From positions 153,713,776-153,777,775 of the forward strand of contig OX104127.1 of NCBI GenBank assembly GCA_944470555.2: a DNA stretch of 64,000 bases. Direction: 5' to 3'. The stretch is from Heterobilharzia americana (lineage: Eukaryota > Platyhelminthes > Trematoda > Strigeidida > Schistosomatidae). The position numbers and the translations under genes were made by a program. Positions 38,515 to 50,824 of the stretch are shown here, piece by piece. The notes under the pieces are model-generated. The model saw only the letters and a list, made by a program, of their open reading frames with translations. It was not told the origin of the DNA and made no database searches. Position 1 is the first letter of the stretch. Each line of letters opens with the position of its first letter.

Positions 38515-38531
38515 CCATTCTCGTTGCCAAC
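38515..38531 (-). promoter_or_regulatory. Candidate primer-binding site of the minus-strand Gypsy element
   Basis: On the minus strand GTTGGCAACGAGAATGG follows the LTR end (CATAACA) directly. The position is that expected for a tRNA primer site and fixes the orientation of the LTR. The tRNA was not identified. Confidence 0.55.
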
Positions 38532-38620
38532 TGTTATGATTCGAAAATTGCTTTGGCCGTAAACGATGCCCGGAAATCGACTACCAGTCACCAACATTCA
38601 ACAACTTTCTAGTTGATTCC
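38532..38620 (-). repeat. Truncated 5' LTR of the minus-strand Gypsy element
   Basis: About 89 bp match the LTR at 37270-37752 at its gag-proximal edge (TGTTAT... to GTTGATTCC). The outer part was replaced by the neighbouring plus-strand element. Confidence 0.75.
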
Positions 38621-38638
38621 TGACGTGTGTATTTTGAA

Positions 38639-39562
38639 ATGGACCCAAAACGCTTGAAGAATCTGATAGAGCAGCAGCTTAAATGATGGAGTTGTTTGCT
38701 GGCTTACGGATATCATCCCACTCGATTTATCCCCAGCCAATGACAACATCAGAAGCTGCATGTCATAATTCACTTATGACCCAAAGGTAAACAGAACGGT
38801 TTCGCAGATATAAAGACCTATTCAGAGAAGACTTCGCAAACAGAGACTACGCGTGAAAGGTTAGACTGTTGCTTTGGAGGTTGGGAGCGGAGGACTATGA
38901 CAAATACTGTAATTTGATTCTGCCACAATAACTTAGTGATGGGAGATAGTTGAGACTGTGCAGATACTTCGTCATCAGTTTGTTGACCATGTTACCACTT
39001 CATGAAACTGATGCTGAACGGAAACGTGACGTTCACAAGCACTTAGTTATAATTAACCATACCTGTGAACATTTCAAGTTGAAATCACTGACAGAAGATC
39101 AGTTTACGGTCTTCATCTTCATTTGTGTGCTACAGTCCTGAAAAGTCGCCGATATAGTAACACACCCGTTGAACAGACTAGAACAGGACCCACAAATTCA
39201 CCAAAATATACTGGAGAAGAATATCAGCGGTTGATGAACCTTCGTAAAGATACCACCTTGACCCAGTTCGATGGTCAGTATCCAGCAGAAGTACATCCAG
39301 TGCATCCAGTACCATCGACGTCGAACTCACCGCATCAGATACTGTCCACAGCATGGTGGCACTGTGGTGCTTGGCACTACATGGAATCATGCCCATTCAA
39401 ACATCATAAATCCCGACGATGCCATACCAGTAGGCAAAAAGATGAGTACCGTAGACAGAATAGCCAACCAAAGTCTAGAAGCCGATCCTGTCGACTTCCT
39501 ATGACAAAGTCTATGATTATCACAGCCACCCGTAACGTCAGCATTAGTGTGCCACGTAAATA
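38639..39562 (+). pseudogene. Gypsy (CsRn1-like) gag, second element, broken
   Basis: The frame begins MDPKRLKNLIEQQLK at 38639. Capsid patches are YKDLFREDFANRDYA, KVRLLLWRLGAEDYDKYCN, ETDAERKRDVHKHL and CEHFKLKSLTEDQFTVFIF, separated by several stops. The zinc knuckle at about 39350-39410 reads WWHCGAWHYMESC then HHKSRRC, where the first Cys is Trp. Together with the pol relic that follows, this is a separate, plus-strand copy of a related family. No 5' LTR is left; it abuts the truncated LTR of the minus element. Confidence 0.85.
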
Positions 39563-39594
39563 AATTGATGTCATAATCAACTCGCAGCCCACAC

Positions 39595-40320
39595 GTCTTC
39601 AAACAGACACTGCACAGGACATAACAATAATATCGAAGAATCTATGGTAGAAATTGAGAAGACCTACCATGGAGTAGACAAATCAAATTTCACTCGGTGC
39701 TTGCTGCGGAAAACTTCAGATAAGTGGGCAACTGAAGGGTGATCTCGGTTTCTAGGAGACCCACTTCATCGGCTATGTAAATAATTCAAACCTAAACTTG
39801 CTGAAGTTCGACTGGTCTAAAGAATTACAGCTGGTATAAATCCGCTTAAACTATATGTAATAGGGTAAAAGCTGTAGGGTCCTCAACATTACTCTTGGAA
39901 TTCAAGATGTTTTTCCAGCCTAAACTAGGGAGTTATAACCCCATAAAAGCGGTCCTACGACTGCGACCTGGCGCCACACCAGTTTCTCACCCAAAAAGAT
40001 CTGTTCCGTACATTTCACACCAGATTATGGGAACTGATTTAAAACGACTTGAAGAAACAGAAGTTATAATATCAGTAACGTATTCTTTGTAGCTAGCTCC
40101 CATTGAGGTTATTAGTAAAGCAAATGGTTTCATCTGTATTTGTGCTGATTTCTCAACAGATCTCAATGCAGCTCTAGAAGAGCATCATTATGCGCTGCCG
40201 CTTCCAGATGACCTTTTTTAGCATCCTCAATAGGAGAAGAATCTTTGCAAAGATTGATTTGGTTGGTACATGCTGGTACATCTAAAAGATAAAGCTAGTC
40301 TTTCCACCGGGAAAAGACAA
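39595..40320 (+). pseudogene. Gypsy pol relic: protease and N-terminal reverse transcriptase
   Basis: LQTDTAQDITIISKNLW is the protease active site with DTA in place of DTG or DTA-like family variants. Downstream come FQPKLGSYNPIKAVLRLRPG, HPKRSVPYISHQ and LKRLEETEVIISVTYS. Next are APIEVISKANGFICICADFS and LNAALEEHHYALPLPDDLF, the N-terminal RT motifs typical of Gypsy elements. The catalytic YxDD region, RNase H and integrase are missing because the element is cut at about 40320. Several stops occur. Confidence 0.9.
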
Positions 40321-40329
40321 TAGAAGGAA

Positions 40330-43080
40330 AGAATCTGGTTGTCAAATGATTAAATTTATCCATGCATTTATGGATAAGAGGAACAATATTTTTTCAGTGA
40401 AGATATATTTTTTAATGATCTCTGCAGTCCTATTTACATTTTATAAAATGCTAGAGGCTCGCAATAAAACATTGTTCAGTCAATACACATTCAACTGTAG
40501 TAGTGGATGTAGAGCAATGGTTATAAGATAAAAAAGCCTCATTGAAAAACGATGAACTGGACTCAAAAGATGGAATATTAATCAAGTGCTGTAAAAATCG
40601 TGCAAAATGACAATTATGGTGTAAATCAAATCCAAATTTACAAAGTGAAATTGAATTAAATTAACCTCAAAGAAAGTGTATTATTAAGATCAATGCATAG
40701 ATAATTTCAACTTTTGGTACGATCACAAGCAGTAGTCTTGCCTTAAATATTAACCTAGGTAAAATACTTGCAAATATGCTTGTAGATATCGTAAATATTG
40801 CAAATATGTCTTTAACAGTTTATTTCTCTCCAAACGTTTTTGAATATACAGTTTGGGTTTTTGATCATTTGTAGCTAATGCTTCAACTGTGCATAATTAA
40901 TGAGAACAAGAACCTTTGGATTACTTCAACTCAACCCTGTAAATTATCCTAAAAGACCAATCATCAAGAGATGGATAACTGAAGTTTAAACAGTTTTTAT
41001 TTATGATTTATATTGAGTTTCACGTATATTTAATTTCAGCAGATCGTTCAGAGTCAAAGGTGTTAGAAAAAATTGTCAATCGGGAATGACCTTTTTACCC
41101 ATCTGATTTTGATGAGTGAACTAGATAACTAACTATTAGGGAGTGAATGTTAGTCCTAATTAACAGACTATTTGACTGATCTTTTAGATTTTTCCATCAG
41201 TGAATTATTGACGTAAGACGTTTGAGTAAGCAATTGAAGTTCAGACTCCTTATTTATATGTAAAGTAAGTATACATGATGTCCTTTTATTGACTGACATT
41301 TATTTTTGCATCAGATCGTAAACAGCTAAACAAGAATGGAATACTTTACCATCGATTAGTTTCATATTTCCAGGTATCTTGACTGTGAAATGTGATATAC
41401 GTGTTTATCTCCCTATTTATAAACCTTATCCACCAGTTTTTTATTCGCAAAGATTATAGTGAGTATATTCATTGCTCACTGCATCTTCCTGCTTCAGTTG
41501 CAAGGCATATCTTCTCAGGTATTGTTTTAAAACCAAGTTACAACATTTTCAATGTATTCACCTCAGGCATGAACAAAACTTGCTACTTGCTTTTGAAATG
41601 TTTTAATGGAATTATTACATTTCTACAATGTGTAAGAATAAATACAATTTTTCTCTAAATTTCTCAGTGGGATAATTAAGCAACTTTACTAGATTATTAT
41701 TCAATCGTAATTCCAATGTGAAAGCTAAAACTCCATAGACTAATGAGAGGCGGCATTTGTCATCAACATTTTCAGGAAATCTTTAAGCCCACTTGGATGA
41801 TGTTCAAAGTTTCGATTACTTTAACTATCCCGTTTTAATGTGAAGTACACTGTATGTTCATCTGATAGTTATTACCTGGTGCATACTTATACCAGTTGAT
41901 TCACTGCTTCATATTACTTGGTGCGCAACCCAGATATTGTGCGCGATCATGATTCACTGATATTGTTGAAATATACAACCATAAACACTTTCAGCTCCAT
42001 ATTATCAGTTCATTGCTTTCGGCACCTGAATAATACATTCAGACAATTATTAATGGATTTTTTCAAAAACTTTGCAAATATTTAAATACCGTGCTGAATG
42101 AAATTGAAATGGAATGTGAGCTTTTAAGCCAACCACGAACAAAAAGACTAAAATCAGCATTACTAGCTTGCCTAGCGTAATTGACCACGAGACGAAGAAA
42201 TTCTTGGTGGGAGAAAGTATTTCACTTTAGAAATTTTCATTTCATTCTTACCATCTGAGTGTAATAGTGCAGCATCCTAATATTAAATGGTTTGACAATG
42301 ACTTCTCTAAAGGTTAGCCTCGGGCCTTGCTGAAGACCATTCAGAAACTGCTGGTGCTTGTCAGTGAAATTCAAATATTTCATAGCACATAAAATGAGCA
42401 TTTTAAACTTATCATCCTTGGTGGAATTTTATAGTAGATATTTGGCAAAATCTGCCCACTATACCGACTTAGGCATGATAAAATTGTAGGCTTCCTATCT
42501 TTAAAACATTTCATACTCCGAGACTGGTTAGAATTCAGGTAGGATAGTCAACACCTTTTCATTTCACGTAGACCGAACACCTTGACAATATATTCATTTT
42601 GCACAATCCTACGCAGTGACTGAAAATCATTTTTTCCATAATTACTTCTACCTTTCTAGATAAACATATGTTATCCTGATTAAGTGTCTGTCGTTATTAC
42701 TCAAGCTTCCTTGCATATAGCAGCTGAAAACCTGACTTCAGTAATTTGCGTAGACGTCCAAATATTAATTCACATGTTCTTAGTGCATTCAACATTGCCC
42801 ACCTACCAACTCTCAATTACAGACAAGAAGATGGTAGACAAATTTTTTGATCCCCTTTTATCGGGAATATTCTTATTGACTCTCAGATACTTAACAATTG
42901 TATTTTTACCGTATAGTACATATTTGTCCCCGAGAAGGTTTGGACTGTATGGTTACCCAACTGCACTGTTCAGGCATTTTTGTTATTTTGATATGACTTG
43001 TTGTTGCTTTGATGGTACCAGAGATTTCATTACGAATCTACCACTGATTTACTACAGGCCGTGTTATTGATATTGTTGAT
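40330..43080. other. AT-rich spacer
   Basis: No gene was recognised. The 128-codon plus frame at 42684-43070 (contains HMFLVHSTLPTYQLSITDK) has no known motif and is left unassigned; it could be chance. Confidence 0.45.
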
Positions 43081-46000
43081 CCAACCTTTGACTGTGCGTC
43101 ACTCGTGGAAGTTCGGAAACTACACAGTACGACGCAGGAACTTGTCAAGTTCGTGTTAGTTTGGCACCGCCTGGTTTTTCCGCATGTTCAGGTCAAAATA
43201 ATTAGATTTTGGCTGTTATAGAAACTGTATTCTCCTTCTACACATAGTTATTCAGTGCTGCCAGTTTTTGAACTCTAAAGTGTTCGTCTTCATTCAGGCA
43301 CGTGCGGAAGTGGGTATGCTAATGAGTGGATAAAAAGATGCTGTAAAATTCGCGATACAGCCATCCACTATAATAGCGAACTTTAAAACATGACTTAAAA
43401 AGCTCTTTAAAACTCTAGGGAGTGGCATTCTGCAATGTTGAGATATGGTTATTTTCACGCATCAAATCGATCACTTGAAATGATCCTGCGCCGTGTGTGC
43501 TGTGAGAAAAGTCGGGAATATCTGATGATATTTGGCTGCAACTGCTTGTTTGTCCGAAGTTAAGCAATTTTCACGTCGTTCTATGTGGTAAATAAGTAAA
43601 TACTTTACCCTTAGATTATGAATTTACCACGAGAGAACCAAGTTTACAGGCATCGTCAAATTGATAGTGGTAGAATATGCTACAATATTCGAAAGGACCT
43701 GAGGGGTGCAGGAAGGGGCATTCAACTCTTTCATCATACCAAAAATATCTGAAGGTTATGGTTACGGAAGGAAAGTATCGCTTCGCTGTACACGCACACT
43801 GTTCGTGAGTTTAGACAGTTGTCCTTCCCCATTCTTTTCCACACTAAAGCGGCACCAGTGTAGCGCGACATTCGATGTCTGCATTGCAAGCAGCCGACAC
43901 ATTTGACCCGTCTACTTAATCCAACGTTTCGTCAGATAAGCGTCTATTTCAACAGCGTTTTTTACGTTCCAGACCTTGCTGGCCAACAAAAACTCACTTC
44001 AACAATTTCAGGGATCAGTAAGTGTCCGTACAACTGTGTAGTCTACGTTAATATTTAAGTTCAAGCATTTCCAGCCCTTTAGGCGTTACTGTTTCCTGTA
44101 ATGTAGATTTGTGGCGTCACACACTTTCCCAAAATCAATAGCCTCGGGTTAGGCGACTTTCGACAATGTTGCTGACCTTGATAGTTTAACTGGACTCGCT
44201 AAGCTGAAGGCACCTGGTCAAGCATCCTCACCATTTGCACGCTGTCTTGTTACGTTGCACTGCTCGTATTCGACTCTCTAGCCAGTTAGTTGGAACGCAT
44301 CGGTGTTTTGGCACAACCATCCAAATATACTATTCCATCCGACTACGCTATCGTGTTCTTCCTTGGTCTCGTATTCGTGGGTATATAACAAGTTCGAATA
44401 ATTAGTGATTGGTCTTTGCGTCTGTCTAGTTCGCACCAGGACGAATCCTAAAGATTTGTAACACTAGTAGCGCTTGTGGTCCAAACAAATAAACACTGGG
44501 GGAACTGTTGTCCAATGGTGGTGGATTTTAAATGAGTTTGAAACTCTAAAGATTTCACACCAAAGTATGCGCTATTGCCAAGAAGATATATTGGCTGTTA
44601 ATCGTATCTTACTAGATGGACTCATTTGGGATAAAGTACCAGGAAAATTCGTTGCATAGCATTGGTGCGAATGTGTTGACGTCAGAGTCACGGGGTACAG
44701 TGATTTAACTGCTTATCCAGATTTCCGCCCCAACCATTTCCCCAGAAATTTTTCCTAAGCATCATAAAGGCAGTCACGTAAGCTGTTTGACGGGCGCATT
44801 ATGGAAAATTCCAATACCTTTACAAGCCACGCTCAGCAAAAAATGTTGGACTTTCGTGTCAGTAATAACGATATGTTTTTCTAACTGTATGATTTGCACG
44901 ACTCACTTAAGTGAGTTATTCTCCGGTGTTTAACCGGACAGACAGTGGTACACTTGGGGATGTCGGACTGATCGAAGTGCAACGCAAGTGAAAGTTTGGA
45001 TATGCGTCACCAACGTATACCAAGTTTTTCCAGGTGATAGGAATTAGAACTACCACAAACTACATCGTTCAGTACAGTTTATATATCGCTGGTACTAACT
45101 GCTACTCAGTACAGGTGGGTGAGCAAAAACCGTACAGCTTGAATGGTCGTGTCATCCATCGAGCAATCAGTCTAACGAAAGCTAAGGGTACATAAAAATA
45201 TCTGACAGAAGCATGCGATATTGAGATATCTTTACTTCGTATATGCAGACCGGAAAATAACCTGGCAAAACCTTTGGACTTCATTTAAGAGTACTTCGTG
45301 TTAGTGCTGGTCTTCAAAGTTCTAATGGACCGGCTTACTTGTAAATACACTATTAAGAGCCCACTTTCAGTATAACAGTGGCTTTTCATGCTGTGCCGTG
45401 CCTACACAATCTCCTGACAGGTAGGCTCATGAATCCCAGTTTGTTGAAACGATACTGTCTATATACGACCCCTGCCAAGTTACCAAGTTTGGTTGCATAT
45501 TATCTTCGCACCACTGGGTATATAACCTGCGTATGACAACCTCCTAACATATGAGGACCATAAAATTTGCCTCAAAATTTACGACCCTTTATCGTGCTAA
45601 GTTTACTCTGCCACTTTATTAAAGATGGCTGGTACAATGGCGGGCCTATAATGTGAAGTTTAGATTTGGGGAGCAGGCCCGTTGAACGCAGTGAAGACAG
45701 TAAATGACGAACTGCGGTGCAGAATCATGTAAAAGACTGTTAGTGTACTAAATTCATGTAAATATGTGAATAACAGTAAAATGTGATAACTGCCAGCCGG
45801 GAAGTGTCAGAATTATCCGCTCCAGCTCTAACAGCGTATTTGGTCATCAACGTGAACGAAGTCACAGAGATGATTGAGAAGGGAGTAAGAGAACATGACT
45901 CATTGAATCTAGCCTATCGATTGGTTGTAACTGACGTATCTGGTTATACAATATCATCGGCGTATTCACCGACAACGACTGCTATTCCTTAGCTTCACCT

Positions 46001-47685
46001 ACAGCTGGTATAAACGAACATTAGCAAGTCAGAAGGACAGGCGGCAGCGAGAAGCTAATGGGAGACCACGGGATGGATGGTGATGATACCGCATAAAACC
46101 TGCAGGTGTAGGGCAGACGTAAAAATTCTAAAAGTCTAAATAGTTTGTGTTTTGGCAGTAACTGATATGAATACTGCCTTTATTTCAAATCATCCCATCA
46201 TCTTAACGTGTGCAAACTCGCTGACATGTACAACAACGAATTTCATGGACTTAGATTCAGTTAGCGGGATTAATACAGACGCGTTATTTTCATAAATGAA
46301 CAGCTTTGGCTCTGCTCAGTATCAATAATGGCAATCTGTCCATTCAATTGCAAGTACGTATCCGTTTGCAGGTGAGATTACGTATGTACACCTGTTCGAC
46401 AACCGCTTCAACAGGCCGCAGATCTATGGAAGTAGGATTGAAGCACAAAACATGAAAGGATAACGGTTTTCAAAATATTCTGTACATGACAATATTTCAC
46501 GAGAATAAGGTTCGTTCAGATTTTCCAAAGAGAAGGAGTGTAAGGTGAGTGTGATTCCAAAGATCGCCTGTTTCTAATACAGAAAAATGTAAAGAAATCC
46601 ATGCAGTATATTTAACACGAAATATTTCGTCCGACCTAATCCTTAATAAATGGTTATCAGTTCAAAACTGCAGGATGTCAGCATCACAACAGGAATTTAA
46701 GAAAATTTTGTGGTAACTGGAATGTCACCCAATTAGAAAACATGAATCCAAAGTGAGAAAGGTCACTACGATGCCCTGCGAGCAAAACTCAGCAGTAAGT
46801 CAAGTGACTGAGGGAGATATTTAACACCAGTTATGCGGATGAAGACCTCAGGAATTGCAAGACGCGGATGTATTTGAGGGTAAAGAAATCGTAAGTGTTA
46901 AAACTAACGGTATGGCCTAGCAGGAAGATCGTCGGATGTGCAGTCACTGGCAGGCAAGCCATTACGATACTGGATGGTGGTTTCCCACCACCTACTTTCG
47001 GGTTTTGACGAAAATGGTAGAGGCGATGAATTTCTGGACCGAGGCTTCTGCACTTGTCTATACCGCGTGGCAACACCTGACCCAGGACACCTGATGTCAA
47101 ATTTCAGTCTGAACATGACTACTTATTAAAAATAATACATGCCTTGTGACCCCAAGAATTGTCGGACGGCTCCCAGCTTTTCTTGGTTTCTAGAACATGT
47201 TCACAATGAACTCGATGAATAGCCAGGATTCTTCAGGCGACGAACCCCCTTAAGTTTCCCGACGGTTATAATAGCAGGGATAATCCGGGCAGATGATTAG
47301 GCCAGATATCAATTTACCTACTGTTTTGGAGAATAGCTTACCGGCAGCAGCCCTACACTACATATTTTCCGGTACTCTGTATCGGGTGATCTTATCAAAT
47401 GGAAGTCACCGTGCGTCGAGTGGACCGCCTGAACGATGCCGTTTACACCAATGCGAAGAGTGCCTGAAGTTCATGTGGCACTACTGTCATTAGAACGACC
47501 ACTCTTTCAGTGTCTGTCCCCAGGCACTACATCAAGTATCCCCGATGGTACTAATCTATATAACCCAAAGTGTAACATAGTGAGCTGGAATTGTATTGGT
47601 TACTTAACTGTAAATAATTACCAACACACCAGACTGTACGCATGAGTCCTTAGTGGTTAGCAAGCGTACAAGCTGGAGAAGTGAT
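43080..47685. other. Less AT-rich block, unclassified, probably decayed repeats
   Basis: Base composition changes near 43080 and stays richer in G and C than the flanking DNA. Short frames (for example 43706-43906, 45783-45992, 46831-47100, 47293-47493) show no recognisable domain, and no long coding frame exists. I found no LTR, terminal repeat or retroelement motif. It may be an old cluster of insertions, or sequence from a different compositional domain. Confidence 0.4.
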
Positions 47686-47689
47686 ATAT

Positions 47690-48650
47690 AGATGGTTTTA
47701 TTACTAAATAACAAACTATTCAAATTAACTGGCAATGCCAACTAGTCATAACCCAAGCTCCGAACATTGCGCACGTTTGGTTCTAATGGTGTAACCTTTA
47801 TACCAGCATCCGATATCTTTTCACTAGCTAGTGTAAGCAAGTTGATTTCTTTTGTGCTCGCTTCTAGGTCATGTGGAATGGTTCCAGGTCCTTTGCGGGT
47901 CCCGATGCAGTGGGTGCACCCGCTTGCTTCATGTGACTCGGCCCAATGTGCGGTTGAACGTTGATCAAACTTGTGTGATTTTCTCATGGACTGTGATGTG
48001 GGTGGGTTCCTCAGGCGTCTTGCTAGCAGATGGTAGGTCGGGCTAGTTGTAAAGCAGAAAACCAAAAAAGGGTACGAAGAAGAAAAAACCAAGGTGGGGG
48101 GTGTACAGCCAACGGGAAAGAGAACCCTGGGTGGATTCATGGTAGATAAGTGATAGAAAGAACTTTTATTACATAGTGTGAGAACAGAGTCAGACCGAAG
48201 AGAAGGGGCGAGTGGGATTGCACGACAGGCTATGGAAATAGAGAAAGTAATGCCACTGGTAGTTGATGGCAATTGGAGGTGTCCACGGGGAAGTATAACG
48301 TGGGACCAGGTTCATGGTGATAGAGGCGGTACATAAGATTCAGTAATGGGTTGGATGTGCTGAGTTGTGCAGAGTTAGTAGGGCCCATCAATCGAGTCCA
48401 TATCCCAGCTGGATGAGCGCGAACCGTGTGTCTCTGCGTAACTGTCCAACCTCCTCTTGAGGCCATTAACAGATAGGGGGTAGTAAGTTCATATCCATTA
48501 CATGAATTGCGGCAACTTTTGACGTGGCTATACACATCAAAGACTTGATACGTGAATTGTTTAGTACCAAACACCATTTTGTAAACCTTCAAGAATTTTC
48601 AACTTCATGATGCCCATAGTGGCCCGTTTCATACTATGTGTGTTATGTGT
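47690..48650 (-). other. Minus-strand transcribed-looking repeat unit with two overlapping open frames, unidentified
   Basis: Two minus frames, 48230-48592 (120 codons, contains MASRGGWTVTQRHTVRAHPA) and 47742-48272 (176 codons, contains HWAESHEASGCTHCIGTRKG and ASTKEINLLTLASEKISDAG), overlap by 43 bp and together cover most of the unit. A TAATAAAA polyadenylation-signal-like site follows at about 47698. The second frame's last 80 residues look protein-like, with Cys and His residues. The frame change between the two suggests a decayed single ORF or a non-coding repeat. I do not recognise a family. Confidence 0.4.
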
Positions 48651-48659
48651 GAATAAAAG

Positions 48660-50820
48660 TATTATTATCGTTAGTTGTAATAACTCATTCGGAAGAGGTA
48701 AGCATGATTTTCACCATTCCTGCTTTCAGAGCAGCATCTGCAAAAGAAAGAATAGTGGGAGAAGATAAGATATGGCAAGATAAGCTCAGAGATATCCAAT
48801 GGAAAATAAATCGTGAAAACGGTGAAAACTGCGGTTGAAAGAGTTTTGCTCGTAGCATTTGCCACAAAAAGCAACACTTATAATAACTTAAAAGTCATCC
48901 TATTTTATGATGCGAGTGGGAATGATTAGGTTTTTAGTTCTGCTTCGTAATGACCCACAGTGCTAGTCAGATTCACCACAAATATGTGAGTAGTAAATGT
49001 CCGAACGGTTCGTCTAATGAATGGTACACAGATAACTTATGAGTCTCCAAGGACTAAAGTATAACTTAAAATTTTGAATCGAAGAAACGGGAAGGGCACA
49101 TGGGTAGAATAAAGCACCAGTAGGCGTTGCGTTGGCAGCGTGGATAGGGATAGCATATTACACCACAAAGCACGAATCGTGAAGCACAGATTGGAATACG
49201 ACCGCTGGCATTTGCAGACAGGGGTTAATAATAATAATAATGACAATAATCACTTGTTCTTGAATTCACTGGTGCATACCATTTTTACAGGTACGGTTGC
49301 CGCAAACAGTGGTGGAAATTCTTCGGTGATATTTTTTCAACATCTTTTTACCATCTCCTTTCCATCCCAGGTGGTGGAAATCCCCAGTATGAAAGAAAGA
49401 AAACTTCACACCACACACAAATAGTGCGCTTTAAGTTAAGTATTGAGTTTTTGTCATGCTATTTGGTCGCCTGGCAGAAATGAGGGCCATGTTGCATTCA
49501 TAAGCACTTCAATCTAACCGAATATTTATGGGCTAGAAACTCTAAAAGCTGCAATCGAAAACATAGTTTTATTGTAACTTATAAATTACTAATGTGAGGG
49601 TGAAAATTCATAATTTATTATTATTATTATAAGTGTTAACTTAGTGGTGATGCATCAGACGGTATGTTGTGCTAACGCCGGATGTGGGCGTAAGTTGAGT
49701 TGAAGGCCAGCATTAAAGTAAGGATGATTAATGGGGTGGAAAACATTTCCATTTCGACGCTAATATCTACGCATAGGAGGTCACGTGGTTTTCGGGTGCA
49801 GCATGAATCACAAAACGTATGAGCAGTTGTCGGTGAACAATCACAACAGAAATAGAGCAGGGGTCTATGGAATCTTGAATTCTGACTCCTGCGGTGCGAA
49901 TAATCAGTAACCGAAGTTACAGAACATACCTCCGTAGAAAAATCACTTGCTGCGTCCTTGGCCAGTATGCGAAAATCCGCGAAGTAGGCTGTCGTCCGAG
50001 TGTCGGTTGCTCCCCTCTTGAGTCACTCAGATTTATTTGCCTGGCAGAAAATATATGCATATGTGGAAATATGTAAATGGGTGACAGGTGTAAGGATTCA
50101 TAAGCGCAGGAGCCCCAAGATGCCACATACCCCTACCACAGAGGGTTTGCTATTCTCCTTCTGTTATAGCGTTTTATCCGCTCCCGATTCTGAATAGGGA
50201 CAGTATGATCTTCAACCGCCTGATGAATGTGAAAAGGCAACTAGCTTACTAGACAAGAATCACTGAAGTAGCACTGAAGTACAAAGGCAGGACCAAGTGC
50301 GCGCAAATTATGCTTAGTCAGCTCACAGTTTTGAGGCCAGAGGCCCTTGACAACACAAGAGGTTTTCCAGGAATTTTCCTTGCCTCGCAAAAGTGGCCAC
50401 TGAAATTCAGACGCTTCAAAAACATCTGAAGGTATGACATACCAAACCTGCTGAGACCGTTTAACTTATCACAGCACTGAGCGAATACAGACTGTGCTAT
50501 GCGTATGTAGGACTGAACAGCCTGTAGAAACCTCTATTTCTTCCCCGGAACATATAATTCAACTGCTTGACATCGTACATTTTTGAGATGTTTGCCAGCA
50601 TCAGGAATGCCAAATTACTAACCACACACTTTCATCAAGCCTTGTGCACTCCGCGCATCTTTTAGTCTTCGGTTTGGATGTTGTTGAACGGAATGTCGAT
50701 GCGAGGGACCAAAGACAATTAAACGAAAGGATAAAGATCTATAATTAAGTGGAATCACCAGTAGATCCAAAGAAAAGCACCGAAGACTAAACTTCCGCTT
50801 TATACTAGATATCAGAGCCA
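48660..50820. other. Less AT-rich spacer with a short (AAT)n run
   Basis: A short AAT run is near 49226-49242, and another TTA-rich run near 49618-49630. No gene was seen. Composition resembles the 43-47.7 kb block. Confidence 0.4.
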
Positions 50821-50824
50821 ATTA

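Noticed and set aside
42684..43070. 128-codon plus-strand frame
   Set aside because: There is no recognisable family, and its hydrophobic, Leu/Phe/Tyr-rich make-up is expected from AT-rich DNA; left unassigned.
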